A stretch of 64,000 nt of DNA from Ziziphus jujuba (GCF_031755915.1 NC_083389.1:20834001-20898000), one strand, 5' to 3'. Positions 33,105-45,937 are shown, counted from the stretch's first letter. Made by a program: numbers and translations. Notes: a model not told the origin generated them from the letters alone.

Positions 33105-34560
33105 CTAATGGAAGACATTTCCTAACAGTCCCATCCTCATATGTTTTATACAAGTTAGATTCATCCTAAAAGTACGTTCTAATGTCCCAAAAAAAAATCT
33201 CTTTTTCTTATAGAGTTTGTCTAAGTTATGAGGCATAATATTACAAACTAAGTAGTTGAATATATCCACATACCTTGGCTCCTTTCCTAACTCATCAACC
33301 CAAAATACTCTCTCATTAGGAAAGCTCTCTTTTATGTCCAGCTCACTCACATCTTTTGATTAATTCAATTTGAACATAGAAAGGTGGTTAGCAACTAAGT
33401 TCTCTAATCCCTTTTTATAAAAAATTTCGATCTTAAATTTTTGAAGCAATAAAGCCCACCTAATAAATATAGATTTTGCATCTTTCTTAGCCATCAAGTA
33501 CTTTATTGCAGTATGATCAATAGACACGATTGTCTTAGACCTAACAAACATGCCCTAAATTTGTAAAATGCATAAACAAAAGACAACATCTCCTTTTCAA
33601 TAGTGGCATAATTCAATTATGCATCATTGAGTGTCTTTGAAGTATAATAAATCACATGCATCTTACTTTCCTTCTATTGACCAAAAACAACACCTATTGC
33701 ACAATCATTTACATCACTCATGATTACAAAAGGCAAAAAATAATTAGGAACACAAATGATAGGACTGTAATTAATTTCTCTTTTAAAGTGTTAAGTGCGT
33801 GCAACCAATCCTCACCAAACAAGAAAGGGACATCTTTATCCAACAAATTATATAGACTTAAATTTTTTAAAGAAGTCCTTATTGTATCTTCTATAGAAAC
33901 CTGCATGCCCTAGGAAACTCCTAACTCCTTTAACTAATGATGGAGGCAACAACTTCTCTATTACTTTTACTTTAGTCTTGTCAACCTCAATGCCCTTACT
34001 TGAAACTCTATGACCTAGTACAATTCCCTTTCAACCATGAAATGACATTTATCGCAGTTTAAGATCAAGTTAGTTTCTTCACATCTAAGGAGAACTTTCT
34101 CCAAATTATGCAAACATGCAACAAAAAGAATCACAAAAAATAGATAAATCGCCCATGGGAATCTCAATGATATCTTCTACCATGTCATTAAATAAAGCCA
34201 TGATACATCTTTGGAAGGTGGTGGGTGCATTACACAACCCAAATGGCATCTTCCTATATGCAAATGTACCATATGAACAAGTAAATGTGGTCTTTTTTTA
34301 ATCATTTAGGGTTATGACTATTTGATTATATCCACTATACCCATCTAAAAAGTAGTAAAATCCATAACCACCCAACCTTTCAAGCATTTGATCAATAACA
34401 GGTAAAGGAAAGTGGTCTTTCCTAGTGGCTTTATTTAATCACCTTAAAAAAAAAGAAAAAAGAAAAAGAAAAAAAACCACCACTGTAACTAGTCTAGCAA
34501 TGTCAACTAATTCTTATCATTCTCCACAACCTTAACCCTTCCTTTATTAGGTAATAATTG
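33105..34560 (-). pseudogene. Reverse transcriptase and RNase H of element F
   Basis: Minus strand, broken into frames. RT: LDGYSGYNQI-like near 34345, MPFGLCNAPTTFQRC near 34250-34205, then IEIPMGDLSIF near 34165-34135. The active site normally reads MDD; the first Asp is Gly here (GGC, plus strand 34151-34153). Connection: 33906-33724 (LLDKDVPFLFGEDW, LNTLKEKL). RNase H: 33551-33360 (VSIDHTAIKYLMAKKDAKS). Then 33350-33105 covers the stretch before integrase (LDIKESFPNERVF). Confidence 0.8.
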
Positions 34561-34899
34561 CACTAGGTTAACCTAATTATTATCTAGAATTGGGTATATA
34601 AGACTAGCATCGAATAGCTTCAAAACTTCTCCTTCAACTACTTTTTTTGGCTTTGAGTTATGTCTCCTTCGATTTTCCACACTAGGTTTATGATCTTCCT
34701 CCATAAATATTTTATGCATACAAATAGAGGGACTAACTCCTTTAATATTTGCAATCGTCCAACATAGGGTTGTCTTATGCTCCCTCGAAACCTGTAAAAC
34801 TTCACTCCTTGTTCTTCACTCAAGGCTAAGGAGATGATTGTTGGTAAGGTACTATTAATTCCTACGAAAGCATATTTAAAATCATTATGGAGAGGTTTA

Positions 34900-35450
34900 A
34901 GATCTAGACTTGGGATTTTCTCGCATGATGGTTCCTTTGGCGGTCCACTGTCATCTAGGTCTTTAAAATTTGTTTTTCTCTCATATTGAGATGATTCTAA
35001 CTCCTTGATACATAATTCAACATCTTCTTTATTACTTACTTCTATTCAACTAAACTTTCCTTTACACATTTATCAACCAAAGATTCACATAAAACAATTG
35101 TAAAACAAGAAAAAACATCATCAATATTAGGGTATTTTAAAGCTTTGTACCTTAACTTACCTCCTTGCCCAAAACTCTTAAAGTTACTTCACCTTTTTGC
35201 ATTTTGACAAGAGCACAATCAATAGCAAGGAATGACCTTCCTAATATTAAAGGTAACTTCTAATTTTCTTCCATATCTAGGACAATAAAATTAGTAGGGA
35301 ATATAAATTTATTAACTTTTACCACTACATCTTCCAATATGCCCCTTGGTCCTTTAAAGCTTCAACTAGCCATTTGAAATGATACTTGAGTAGGTTTCTT
35401 TAATAAGGCATTAAATTATTAAATGCATCCAAATCATCTAATTCTATAAA
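34900..35450 (-). pseudogene. Aspartic protease region of element F
   Basis: The minus strand from 35345 reads RGILEDVVVKVNKFIFPTNF, then VLDMEENQKLPLILGRSFL, then LVKMQKGEVTLRVLGKE, the well-known downstream half of Athila protease. The catalytic DSG would lie near 35430-35450 and is not clearly readable. Confidence 0.7.
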
Positions 35451-35905
35451 AGTAAAATATCCAATAGTATAAAGAATATAAAACTCCCTGGTCTTGCAAT
35501 TTTGGAGCAATCTCGTTTTGAGGCCCTTGAGTGAGTGTCACATCTCATGTTGATCCCACCTCCTTTTGCTAGACTAAATTTCCTTTACTAACTAAGCATA
35601 AGTAAGCATAGTCTCTAAAGCATCAATTAAAGGAATTTTATATGTAATTACTTAAAAACAGTAAAAAACTTATTAAATTAACTATCTAATTTAGCATTCT
35701 TAAGTCTATTTAGAAAAGCCAGAAAAGGTGGGGTTTTGTATTGTTAATTCTTGAAAAGTGTTTTACTTGAATCATCTTTGGCCTTTGCATTGATGGGCTC
35801 AGTTTGGCTTACCTTAGGTTCCCTTTGATGGAGAGGAACATACTTCTCATGCTAGGCTTTAGCTGGAATGGTGGAAACTACCATTGGATGTGAATTGACC
35901 TTTGT

Positions 35906-37440
35906 ATGCTTTTTGTAGCTTTCAAACTCATTATTATCTTTGAGATTAGTGTCTTCAGTTTCTTTGGATCCAAACACTTGTTTTCCACTTCTAATTATAG
36001 TAACTTACTTGTTCCTTTGGATTCTTTTCCATTTAACTTGGCAAAGTACCTTGGTTCTTTGAAAGTGAATAGCAAGTTGCCCAACTTGTGGTTCCAACCC
36101 TTTGATAGTTGCATTTGTATTTTGGAGACAAAGCCTTGTCTCCTGCATAAAAGGAGTATGAGAATTCATCATGTTATTTTGAGAAGTTATCATATTTTTT
36201 GACAACTTAGTATCATATTGCTAAAATTGAGATTTAAAATTAGAAAAAGAATTAGAAGAAGGATTAGAAGGTGGTGGTGGCTTATTGTAGTTTGTTATTG
36301 AAATTGTAGTCCTTGATAGCCTCCACTCCTTATTTGATTTCCTTGTTGTCCCAACACATTATTACTGTTACTCCATGAGAATTTTTAATGATTTCTCCTT
36401 CCGGGATTATATGTGCTTGAGTAAGGATTGTCTTGTTGCTTCCTTTGGAAATTACTTATAAAATTACATCCATCACTAGTGAAAGGATTTCTATGATTAC
36501 CATCATTGTTTATATGATCATTCCCACCACAAATATCACAAAATAAAGAATTAGGAAAACTAGATTGGATAGAGTGAACCCTTGATTTCCAAACTTGTTT
36601 CACATGGTCCTCATAACTTTTTTTGCTACTTGGTCACTCAAAAAGGCCATATCAACTTCTTCTAAGAACTTAGCATCTTTTAGTCTCCAATGGTGCCTTC
36701 TTGATCACTTGGACATTGGCATCTATTAATGGTTATGTCCTCAATATGATTGTATGTCTCCTTTTGCTTTTTTCTTAGTAATGCACAACTTGCACCTATA
36801 TCAACCCTTTGTTTAGTTTCATAATCAAGTCTTTGTAAAAGACTTGAACCTGAACCCAAATGGGGAATCCATGGTTAGGATATCTTTTAAATAGATCTTA
36901 TACAATGTTTCTTGGTCCCATTGATAGAAATTGTTGGTGTTATTTTTAAGCTTTGTTATCTTTGTTGATGGAAAAAAAAAATTTGTTTAGGAATTTCTCC
37001 TCCATCTCAACACATGTAGTGATAGTACCTACAAGCAAAGAAAGAAGTGAAGTTTTTTCTTTGTCAATTTATGTCCAAGAAAAATGTCTTAACTTAAAAT
37101 CATCATTAGATATGCCATGATATTTAAACATATTAAAAATTTTGAAGAATTGAGATATATGTAAGTTAGGATCTTTAGAAGGTAAATCATTAAATTGAAT
37201 CCTATTTAACATAATCATAGTAGTATTCTTTATCTCAAAACATTGAGCTTGGATAGGAGGCCATCTAATGCATGACAAGTCACCAATACTTTTGTGGGAA
37301 GCATACTCATGAATAGGAAGATCATCATCTCCTTGATTTTCCATTTCTTCCCTCTTTTGCTTTCTTATTCTTCCTAAAATTTTCTCTATTTCTAGGTCCA
37401 ATGGAAGCAACTAAAAGTCTTTATTATGCATAAACTATAA
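35906..37440 (-). pseudogene. Gag of element F
   Basis: 37410-37069 is open: an N-terminal stretch, then IMLNRIQFNDLPSKDPNLHI and FKIFNMFKYHGISNDDFKLR, the start of the retrotransposon gag domain. The core is broken from 37069 to 36604. The zinc-knuckle region is at 36603-36385 (FCDICGGNDHI, then QQDNPYSSTYNPGRRNH). The downstream gag end with LEPQVGQLA lies near 36110-36080. The start codon of gag is probably near 37410. Confidence 0.75.
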
Positions 37441-37835
37441 TATAGGTACCAAAAGTTTGTTTTTTTAGTACCTATCAAAATAATTAATTACATTCACATG
37501 GTAAACACAATAATTTTAGCAACTCAACCAACTCAAAACTAAATATGTAGCAAGAAAAAATTGACAAACAAAAACTTAAAACAAACTTATTTGACGCCAA
37601 AAGCACATGCAAAAGAAAAATAAATAAATTAAAAAAACATAGAACAAATGAGGTTAGTTTTGTCATGCATTCTAGAAGCCAAATTTAGAAGTAAGTTGAT
37701 CAATCAAGCAATAAAATTTAAATCCCAGCATGCACATCCCAAACCTAAAAATTTATAATGATCATGACAACTAAACAATAAAAACAGTATCTAATTAGTA
37801 CTATATTTAACTTGAATTAATAATAATTAATTATT

Positions 37836-37852
37836 CCTTGGCAACGGTGCCA
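37836..37852 (-). other. Primer binding site of element F (tRNA-Asp type)
   Basis: Minus strand TGGCACCGTTGCCAAGG, one or two bases off the TGGCGCCGTTGCCGGGG site used by Athila and Tat elements. The LTR end (CACAACA) lies six bases away. Confidence 0.8.
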
Positions 37853-37858
37853 AATATT

Positions 37859-38067
37859 TGTTGTGAAAATACTTGCAAGCACATAAATCAAGTAATAAAA
37901 TGGTTTTGAGTAAACCAGTTTATTGAAACCAAGGAGATAAATGAATTAATTAAACCAAGTTAGATATTGATATTAAATTAAACACCAACATTTTAATTAA
38001 AAGTAAACAATAATTAAAGTAATTTTTCGCAACTAAATAATGGCCTTAAAAGAAAACATAATAAACT
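37859..38067 (-). repeat. 5' LTR of element F, inner part
   Basis: Plus-strand start TGTTGTGAAAATAC; interrupted at 38067 by copia E (target site AAACT). Continues at 43873. Confidence 0.75.
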
Positions 38068-39096
38068 TGTTGAAGTGTGGCAATTTTGCCACTTGATGGT
38101 GTATGCATTACCCAACTAGCATGCACACCTTGGTATCACCTTCTTTCCTTTTATGAGTTTATATTTTCTTGTATGTTTTTAATTGATGCAAGGTATATTT
38201 TGTTGATATTTTGTGCCTAAGTTATTTATGCAAAAGCATAGGCAAAATTATGCACAAAAGAGTAGGAACATTATGCTTGAAATGCCTGTGGTGCTGGATT
38301 CATAATTTCCAACAATATAGGTCCACTATTTATCTTATATATCAGGCTGCAAAAGGGTTTTTGGGCTGAAATTTTGAAGGATGTCTACAGACATATATAA
38401 AAGAATATTATCCAAATTTTAGATTAAAATGAGATGGGAAAGTTCATTTTCTATTCCAAACAGATTGTTGTATCTGATGGGCCCAATATGCAGAGTATGG
38501 GTAAGTTTTGGAGCCGTTTGGCCCATGATCTGGATCAAGAACCTTCCTAGCTCTTGGAAAAATATTTATTGATGGACAAGGATGCTTTAAACCAAGTTTC
38601 ATAAGCAAATACAAAGGGAAACTAAGTAGGTGAAGCTAGTTTGGTTGTTTACCCAAACTAGTTAAACAATAGAAAATTAGTTCAAACCATGTGCCACTTT
38701 TTGTTATATTTGGAATAGACATATTGCAGCTTTTTTTTCCTCTTTTGTGTATGAAAACTTAGGTGTTGATCATTTTTCTTTTTAAATTTCAAATGCTTTA
38801 CTCATTTTGTAAACTCACATGATTAGCATGTGTGAACTAGTTGTAATTTCAAGCTTAAATGAATGAGATTGCTACATAGCCAAGCCTCATTTTGAAAAAC
38901 CAACGTGGTCCCCTTATCCTTGTCTCTTCTTCAACATCTTAGAATACTCTAGGAACCCTAAAAACCAGAAAACACCATAACCAAAATCTAGAAACATAAC
39001 TCACACACAACCATTCCCAAGAGCATCACCAAAAGCTTGCTTGTTGCTAACACTTCAAGCTAGCTTGCTCTTGGTCATAACCTTCTCACCCCAATA
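38068..39096 (+). repeat. 5' LTR of element E
   Basis: Starts TGTTGAAGTGTGGC; ends CTCACCCCAATA (CA in the partner). I do not find a clear PBS after it. Confidence 0.88.
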
Positions 39097-39214
39097 AGGC
39101 ATATTTTTATGAGATTTGTGAGGTTTTAAGGCTGGTTTGTTCCTTGATAATGAAGAGATACTTGAAAGCATAAATATATTTTCATATTCCTTCGTACCCG
39201 AGAGTAACGTTCAC

Positions 39215-40090
39215 ATGGCTTCTTCAAGTTTTTCATCCCCTTCTCCTCCTATCTTCAATGGAGAGAACTACAATTTTTGGAGTATCAAGATTCAAGCCTG
39301 CTTGAAGGCTTATGGTTTTTGGGAGGTCACCATAAATCCCTAAGAACCCGAGCTTTTGAGATAAAGAGCAATGGTCAACCAAAGCAAGCACCATGAGGAG
39401 GAGTTGGCTAAAAGTTTCAAGGCTCTTACCACCATTCATTCTTATATTAGTGACACCATTTTCACAAGGATAATGGCATATGAGAGTGCTAAGGAAGCTT
39501 AGAACAAAATTCAAGATGAGTTCCAAGGGAGTGCAAGGACAAGGCAAATGCAAATCCTTAACCCAAGGAAGGAGTTTGAGACTATCAAGATGAAAGATAA
39601 ATAAACGGTTAAGGAGTTCACCACAAGGCTTCTTAATGTGGTGAATCAAATTAGGGTGTTAGGTGAGAGATTAAGTGACTAAAGAATTGTGGAAAAGGTG
39701 TTGGTCTCCTTGCCCGAGAGGTTTGAAGCTAAGATATGTTCATTGGAGGAGTCAAAGAACTTAAATGAAATTTCCTTGATCGAGTTGGTGAATGCCTTGT
39801 AAGCTATGGAGCAAAGGAGTAGGATTAGACATGAAGAATCAATGGAGGCTACATTTGTGTCTAAACAACATTAGCAAGCCCAAGAGGAAGTCCTATGAAC
39901 CTTGTCACCATTGCAAGAAGAAAGATCATCATCCAAGAAGGTGTTGGTGGAAGCCGGATGCATTTTGCCATAAATGCCAACAAAAGGGTCATGTGGAAAG
40001 AGTATGCAAGGCTAACAAGAAGGATAAGCAACAAGCAAATGTTGCTAAAGATAATGCAAGTGATAGTGAATCCGAAGAGTTATTTATTGC
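39215..40090 (+). pseudogene. Gag of element E
   Basis: ATG at 39215 (MASSSFSSPSPPIFNGENY) followed by NFWSIKIQACLKAYGFWE, the standard start of copia gag (UBN2-type). The rest follows with stops at 39341 and several later (TVKEFTTRLLNVVNQIRVLG near 39605-39660). Two zinc knuckles, both CX2CX4HX4C: CHHCKKKDHHPRRC and CHKCQQKGHVERVC, in the open frame 39792-40232. Confidence 0.82.
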
Positions 40091-41230
40091 TACTTGTTTT
40101 AGTAGCATCAAGAATGATGAAGGATGGATCATTGATAGTGGAGCAATACACCATATATCTCACAAGCATGAGTGGTTCACAAACCAGGGTAGGAGCAGCC
40201 ACAACAAAGTTAAAATTGAAAATGGAGCCTGATGGAAGTAAAAGGCAAAGGAGATGTGGTGATACACACCACCAAAGGTATCAAAACTATCCATGATGTT
40301 TTCTATGTACCTTCTTTGTGTGAGAACTTGCTTAGTGTAGGTCAAATGCTTGAGAACAAATATGCATTACAGTTCTCAAACATGACATGCACTATAGTTG
40401 ATCCTCATGGAAATGAATTGATGTATGTTAGAATGAAGAACAAGAATTTTAGGTTGAATATGGATGAAAATGGTGCATCGATTGCATTGAACACCAAAGT
40501 TGAGAACACCTCTCAAATTTGGCATAAAAGACTAGGCCATGCTAGTTTTACGTCATGGGTAGGCACACATGAATTTGTTAGAGACATGCCATTGATGGAG
40601 AAGTAAGAACATGTGTGTGAAGTGTGTCAAAAAAGAAAGCATACTAGGCAAGCATTTCAATCTAGTTCTTGGAGATCAAAGGAGAAGCTAGGACTTATAC
40701 ATTTGGATATTTATGGTCTTATGAGTGTTCCATCCTTAAATGGCAGCAAGTATCTCATAACGTTTATTGATGATTACTCAAGAATGTGTTGGATGTATTT
40801 TCATGAAAGAAAGTCACAAGCTTTGGAGAAGTTTGTAGAATTTATGAAGTTAATGCAAATCAATCCGGTTGCACTATAAAGGTATTAAGGATGGACAATG
40901 GTGGGGAATACATAAGTGAGACTTTCAAACAATTTTGTAAGAATCATAGTATAGTTCATTAATTCACTACACCACACACACCACAACAAAATGGTGTATG
41001 TGAAAGGAAGAACCATACCATCATGGAGATAGTTAGATGTTTGTTGTTTGAAAGTGGCTTGCCAAATAATTTTTGGGCCGAAGGAGTTAATACATCCATC
41101 TACATCCAAAATAGGCTTTACTCCAGGTCTTTGAGGAGTAAAACCTCATTTGAGCTTTGGTTTGGATATAAGACTTCTCTTGACCATATAAGGGTATTTG
41201 GAAACATTTGTTACATTCTAGTACCATAAA
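40090..41230 (+). pseudogene. Protease and integrase of element E
   Basis: Protease active site WIIDSGAIHHI near 40125-40155 (DSG intact). A +1 shift at about 40230 leads to the GAG-pre-integrase part (40232-40606: VFYVPSLCENLLSVGQM, IWHKRLGHAS). Integrase (40613-41229): CEVCQKRKH, IHLDIYG (first Asp), a stop at 40877, MDNGGEYIS (second Asp) near 40890, another stop at 40960, then PQQNGVCERKNHT (Glu) near 40985-41020 and FWAEGVNTSIYIQNR. All three catalytic residues remain, but the frame has two stops and a shift. Confidence 0.82.
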
Positions 41231-41439
41231 AGAAGAGATGAAAGCTTTATGAAAGGTCACAAGTTGATGTCTTGGTTGGCTATAGTGGTGTGACTAAGGG
41301 ATATAGGGTGTACAACTTGGAAACCATGAAACTTGTGATTAGTAGAGATATGAAAGTTGATGAGGAAGCTAAATGGATTTGTGATAAGGAGGAGTTGGCT
41401 AGTATGGATGAAAACAATCGGCTTGAAGCTCATGATAAG

Positions 41440-42850
41440 GATGAGGAATAAGGAAATGATGAAGGTGCTGCCCATGATGATGAATATGATGAGAATGAGC
41501 TAGAAATCTCCATAGGGGCTGATTTGGAGATTGGTGATGGTGTGAGAGGCACAAGACCTCTTAATAAGATTTATGAAAGGTGTAATATAGCATTGAGTGA
41601 ACCAATCAATGTACAAGAAGCTATGGCAAGAAAAGAGTGGAGACAAGCCATGCAAGATGAAATCGATGTGATAAACAAGAATGACACTTGGAGCTTGATA
41701 ACAAAACCGAAGAAAAAGAATACTATTGGGGTCAAGTGGATCTTTAGGACCAAGTACAATCCAGATGGGTCCATAAACAAGCACAAGGCAAGGCTTATTA
41801 TCAAAGGATATGCACAACAAGCCGGTGTGGATTATGGAGAGACTTTTGCGCCAGTTGTAAGGATAGAAACCATAAGACTTCTCCTTGTAAGTTCAACAGA
41901 AAACTCTTGGAAAGTATATCACCTTGATATGAAGTCGGTCTTCTTGAATGGAGTATTGAAGGAGAAGGTCTATTTTATGCAACCTGAAGGTTTTGTGAAG
42001 AAAGGAAGTGAAGAGAAAGTATACAAGCTACACAAGGCCTTGTCAAGAAAGCTATGTGAAGGAGTTGCTCAAGAAGTTTGAGATGGAGGAATGCAGTAGT
42101 ATTGCCACACTTATGAATGAAGGCACCAAGTTAATGAAGAATGATGATCCTCCAAAGGTAAATCCTTCCACCAATAGAAGTTTAATTGGTAGCCTTTTAT
42201 ATGTATGCTCTCCTAGACCAGATACTATGTTTAGTGTGGTTGTTTTGTCAAGATTTATGCATAGTCCATCACAAAATCATCTTTCTTGTGCAAAAAGAAT
42301 CCTAAGGAATTTGAAAGGTACAAGTGATTTTGGTGTATGGTAGAAGGATGGCATGAATGAAGCTTTGCTTGGTTATAGTGATAGTGATTGGGCTGATTAT
42401 TTGGATGATAGCAAGAGCACATAGGGCTATATTTATAATATTGGAAATGGTCCTTTCTCATGGAATTCTAAGAAGCAACAAACGGTTGCACAAAGCACCG
42501 CGGAAGTCAAGTATATTGCTTGCTCAAGTTGTGCTAATCAAGGTGTTTGGCTTAGGAAATTGTTGGAGGACTTGAGCTTGAAGCAAGAGGAAGCCATGGT
42601 GATATTATGTGACAATACTTCAGTAATAGCAATTTCACAAAATCCAATCCAACATGGGAGGACCAAGGACATACTGGTCAAGTATAATTCCTTAAGGGAA
42701 TTTGAAGCAAGTGATGAAGTGAAGTTGGAGTATGTGAGTTTTGAGGAGAACTTGGCAGATATATTCACCAAACCATTGGGAAAGAAGAGATTTAAGATAT
42801 TGAGAGGACTTCTCAATGTCTCATACAAAATTGCCAAGGAGAAGTGTTGA
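41440..42850 (+). pseudogene. Reverse transcriptase and RNase H of element E (catalytic core deleted)
   Basis: RT starts in the open frame 41524-42081: EAMARKEWRQAMQDEIDVI, TIGVKWIFRTKYNPDGS, ETFAPVVRIETIRLLL, then VYKLHKAL. At about 42040-42045 the text jumps, with a frame change, to SYVKELLKKFEMEECSS. The roughly 130 residues between, including the YVDD active site, are missing. RNase H follows (SLIGSLLYVCSPRPD; GYSDSDW; 42560-42850 with ILCDNTSVIAISQNP and LADIFTKPLGK). The stop TGA at 42848-42850 lies within the first six bases of the 3' LTR. Confidence 0.85.
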
Positions 42851-43872
42851 AGTGTGGCAATTTTGCTGCTTGATGGTGCATGCAGTACCCGACTATCATG
42901 CACACCTTGGTATCACCTTCTTTCCTTTTATGAGTTTATATTTTCTTGTATGTTTTTAATTGATGCAAGGTATATTTTGATGATGTTTTGTGCCTAAGTT
43001 ATTGATACAAAAGCATAGGCAAAACTATGCACAAAATAGTAGGAACATTATGCTTGAAATGCCTATAGTGTTGGATTCATAATTTCTAGTAACATAGGTC
43101 CACTATTTGTCTTATATCTTAAGCTGAAAAGGGGTTTTGGGCTGAAATTTTTAGTGATGTCTATAGACATATATAGAAGACTATAGTCCAAATTTCATAT
43201 TAAAATGACATGGGAAAGTCCATTTTCTATTCCAAACACATTGCTGTATCTGATGGGCCAGTATGCAAAGTATGGGTAAAATTTGGAGCTGTTTGGCCCA
43301 TGATCCGGTTCCAGAACCTTCCTAGCTCTTGGAACAATATTTATTGATGGCCAAGGATGCTTCAAACCAAGTTTCATAAGTAGATACAAAGGGGAACTAA
43401 GTAGGTGAAGCTAGTTTTGTTGTTTACCCAAACTAGTTAAACAATAGGAAATTAGTTCAAACCATGTGCTATTTTTTGCTATATTTGGAATAGACATGTT
43501 GCAGCTGGTTTTTACCTCTTTTGTGTATGAAAACTTAGGTGTTGACCATTTTACTTTTTAAATTTCAAATGCTTTACTCATTTTGTAAACTCACATGCTT
43601 GGCATGTGTGAACTAGTTGTAATTTCAAGCTTAAATAAATGAGATGGCTACATATCCAAGCCTCATTTTCAAAAATCAACATGATCCCCTTATCCTTGTC
43701 TCTTCTTCAACATTTTAGAATACTCTAGGAACCCTAAAAACCAGAAAACACCATAACCAATACCTAAAAATACAACTAACACACAACCATTCCCAAAAGC
43801 ATCACCAAAAGCTTGCTTGTCGCTAACACTTCAAGCTAGCTTGCTCTTGGTCATAACCTTCTCACCCCAACA
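42845..43872 (+). repeat. 3' LTR of element E
   Basis: Starts TGTTGAAGTGTGGC, ends CTCACCCCAACA. Same length as the 5' LTR to within one base. Confidence 0.88.
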
Positions 43873-45567
43873 AAATTTAGGTCAAATGCTAATGATAATG
43901 CAACAAGGATTATGACTTGACCATTACTTATTTGGTTTTAATACATAATATATAAGGGATTTAAAAGATAAGTTCGCCATGCTTAATCAAAAGTTGTTTT
44001 CATAAACTTGAGATAATTATTATACAAGGCAACTAGTTGTTTTCACACACTAGTTAAACCTAATTAACATCTAAAGATCATGAAACACCCTTTAGTACAA
44101 GATTAGTATTCGAACATGGCATGAGAATTCAATTTGCTTTCACTCAATTGAAATAAACATGTAATTAATCAAAGGACTATAATTAAATCATGCTTTCACA
44201 TAATTTCAAATTACTCAAATCAGTTACTCGAGGGGTCAAGAATAAAATATTGAGCATATTGATGAATTACAAGGTTTATTAAAGAACATAAATAAAATCC
44301 CAATTATTAAACCCTCATAATTGTGAAGTTTAGCTCATAACTATAGGGAAAAAACAAAGAAATTTGATGAAGACATAATTAACAAAAAAACGAACGAAAA
44401 GAATTAAGCAAACTATTGTGTGGAATTTGGCCTTGGAACTCCACCAAACCCATGCTTTTTTCAGCTCCTCTTTTGCTTGCTACAATTTTTGCCTTTAAAA
44501 GCTTGAAGAAAAAGGAGCTTTACTGATAAGAAAAATCAAATCCTATTTTCTCAAGTCTTTGCTGCCACTTTCACCTCCAAACTCTCTAAAACTCCTCTTA
44601 AAACTCACAAAGGAAAATATCCAAGTAATGGATGATTTCTTTTGGCTAACCATGTAACACCCTTTTATAGTGTGGGAATCAATGATATTTAAGGTTGCAA
44701 CTTGGCATAAGTGGTCATGTGAATGCATCTAATCTTTAGGTAAGTAGGCAAGACTTTAGTAGCTATTACATTTGCAAACTTATTGGATTTGAAATTGGTT
44801 CTTTGGGTGGGCAAGTTTCTTTCCAAAAATAAAAGTTTGATATCTATACACGTGCTGACCAAATTTTATGTTAAAAAATGGTTTGTTTAATAAGTCTTGC
44901 GGTTAGTAAATAACATTCATCTAGAACTTGATCACCATATAAAATAGTACACATGCAAACCCTAAAGTTGAAGAAACACCCTCTAACCCCATTAGCCTAT
45001 CTTTGGAACATCTTTTGGAACCTTGAATCCATTTATTTTGCTTTGGTTCTACTTGCATAAATTAGGTATATGTCTTTGCTTTCTAAGCATATATGATAAT
45101 AAACATTTGGACATGTGGAAGGCATTCAAAATTCAGTTTTCCCTTAGTATTGAAAATCTGTTGAATTGCATATTTTTCCTAGCTTCTAATTAAAACTAGT
45201 ATTGATTGGCTAATTTTATTGCAGTGAAATTTTATGGAGATGATTCTTAATGAATACAAAAAATTCTCCAACCAAAATGTCCTCAAAATTTCTTCTAGAA
45301 CTTCATATATAATAAAAATAGTACGTACCACACAAATTTCTGTATCTTCCTAGAATGACTTTGAAAGTCTTCAATACGGTCTTTTGTTTGAATCTTCATT
45401 TTAGTTTTAAAACAACTTTTTAACTTGTTTTCTTCAAATACGCTTTTTCTCTTATTTACAAATAAAAAAATACACAAATTATGTAAATTTCCTATTAATT
45501 AAGCACAAACTATACAAATAATAAACTATAATAGAGACATAAATCTATGTATAATTTATGCCTAACA
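43873..45567 (-). repeat. 5' LTR of element F, outer part
   Basis: About 1.7 kb up to TTATGCCTAACA at 45567 (minus-strand start TGTTAGGCATAAATT). A TATA box on the minus strand, CTATAAAAGG, lies at 44661-44670 and is the likely promoter of F. The outermost ~320 bp match the 3' LTR pieces at 23435-23670 and 28920-29005. Confidence 0.78.
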
Positions 45568-45937
45568 CCATCCGATTATAATTACATTTTTTATATTTTG
45601 GTAATAAAATTGTAATTACTGTTCATTAAAAAAATGAAATGGTTATTTGCATTGGGAACACATAAAACCATGCGGCAGCGAGGGAACCAAGTGAACACTG
45701 TCTATGATGTGGATGCATTTTAACTTGCCGTCAGTAGTCACTCTGCGGGATAACAAAGCCCCCAAACTTCAAGAACACAAAACCGAGATCCATAAGACAA
45801 GACCCAAAAAAAAAAAAAAAAAAAAAAACAAAACAAAACAAGAACCATAAGCAGAATCAGAGAGAGAGAGAGAGAGAGAAAAAAAGAAAAAAAAAAAAGA
45901 AAAAAAAGAAAAATGATTTCAATGTGAACTCAAAAGA
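45568..45937 (+). promoter_or_regulatory. Upstream region of the COMM-domain gene
   Basis: The 370 bp between element F and the start codon. It has an A run at 45808-45828, a (GA)n tract at 45858-45878 and a purine-rich stretch up to 45913, typical of plant 5' untranslated leaders. No TATA box is evident. Because F ends at 45567, the promoter must be short or reach into F's LTR. Confidence 0.45.

Larger units (their letters stand above)
38068..43872 (+). mobile_element. Ty1/copia retrotransposon E, complete but internally deleted
   Basis: Plus strand. LTRs: 38068-39096 and 42845-43872 (1029 and 1028 bp). Target duplication AAACT (38063-38067) and AAATT (43873-43877), one mismatch. PPT-like AAGGAGAAG just before the 3' LTR. 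Gag, protease, integrase, RT and RNase H are in copia order, but each carries stops and the RT lost its active site. The LTR pair differs at many positions, so the insertion is not recent. It lies in the 5' LTR of F. Confidence 0.9.
23435..45567 (-). mobile_element. Athila-like gypsy element F, hosting D and E
   Basis: Minus strand. 5' LTR: 45567 to 37859, split by copia E. PBS at 37836-37852. Interior 37835 to 29006, with gag, protease, RT, RNase H and integrase in that order, then a non-coding region. 3' LTR: 29005 down to 23435, split by element D and cut short by element C. Without the inserted elements F would be about 11 kb. Athila-like by its tRNA-Asp-type PBS, gag and integrase motifs. 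Confidence 0.82.

Noticed and set aside
39233..39649. Minus-strand frame of 138 codons
   Set aside because: Antisense to copia E gag, which has clear family motifs on the plus strand.
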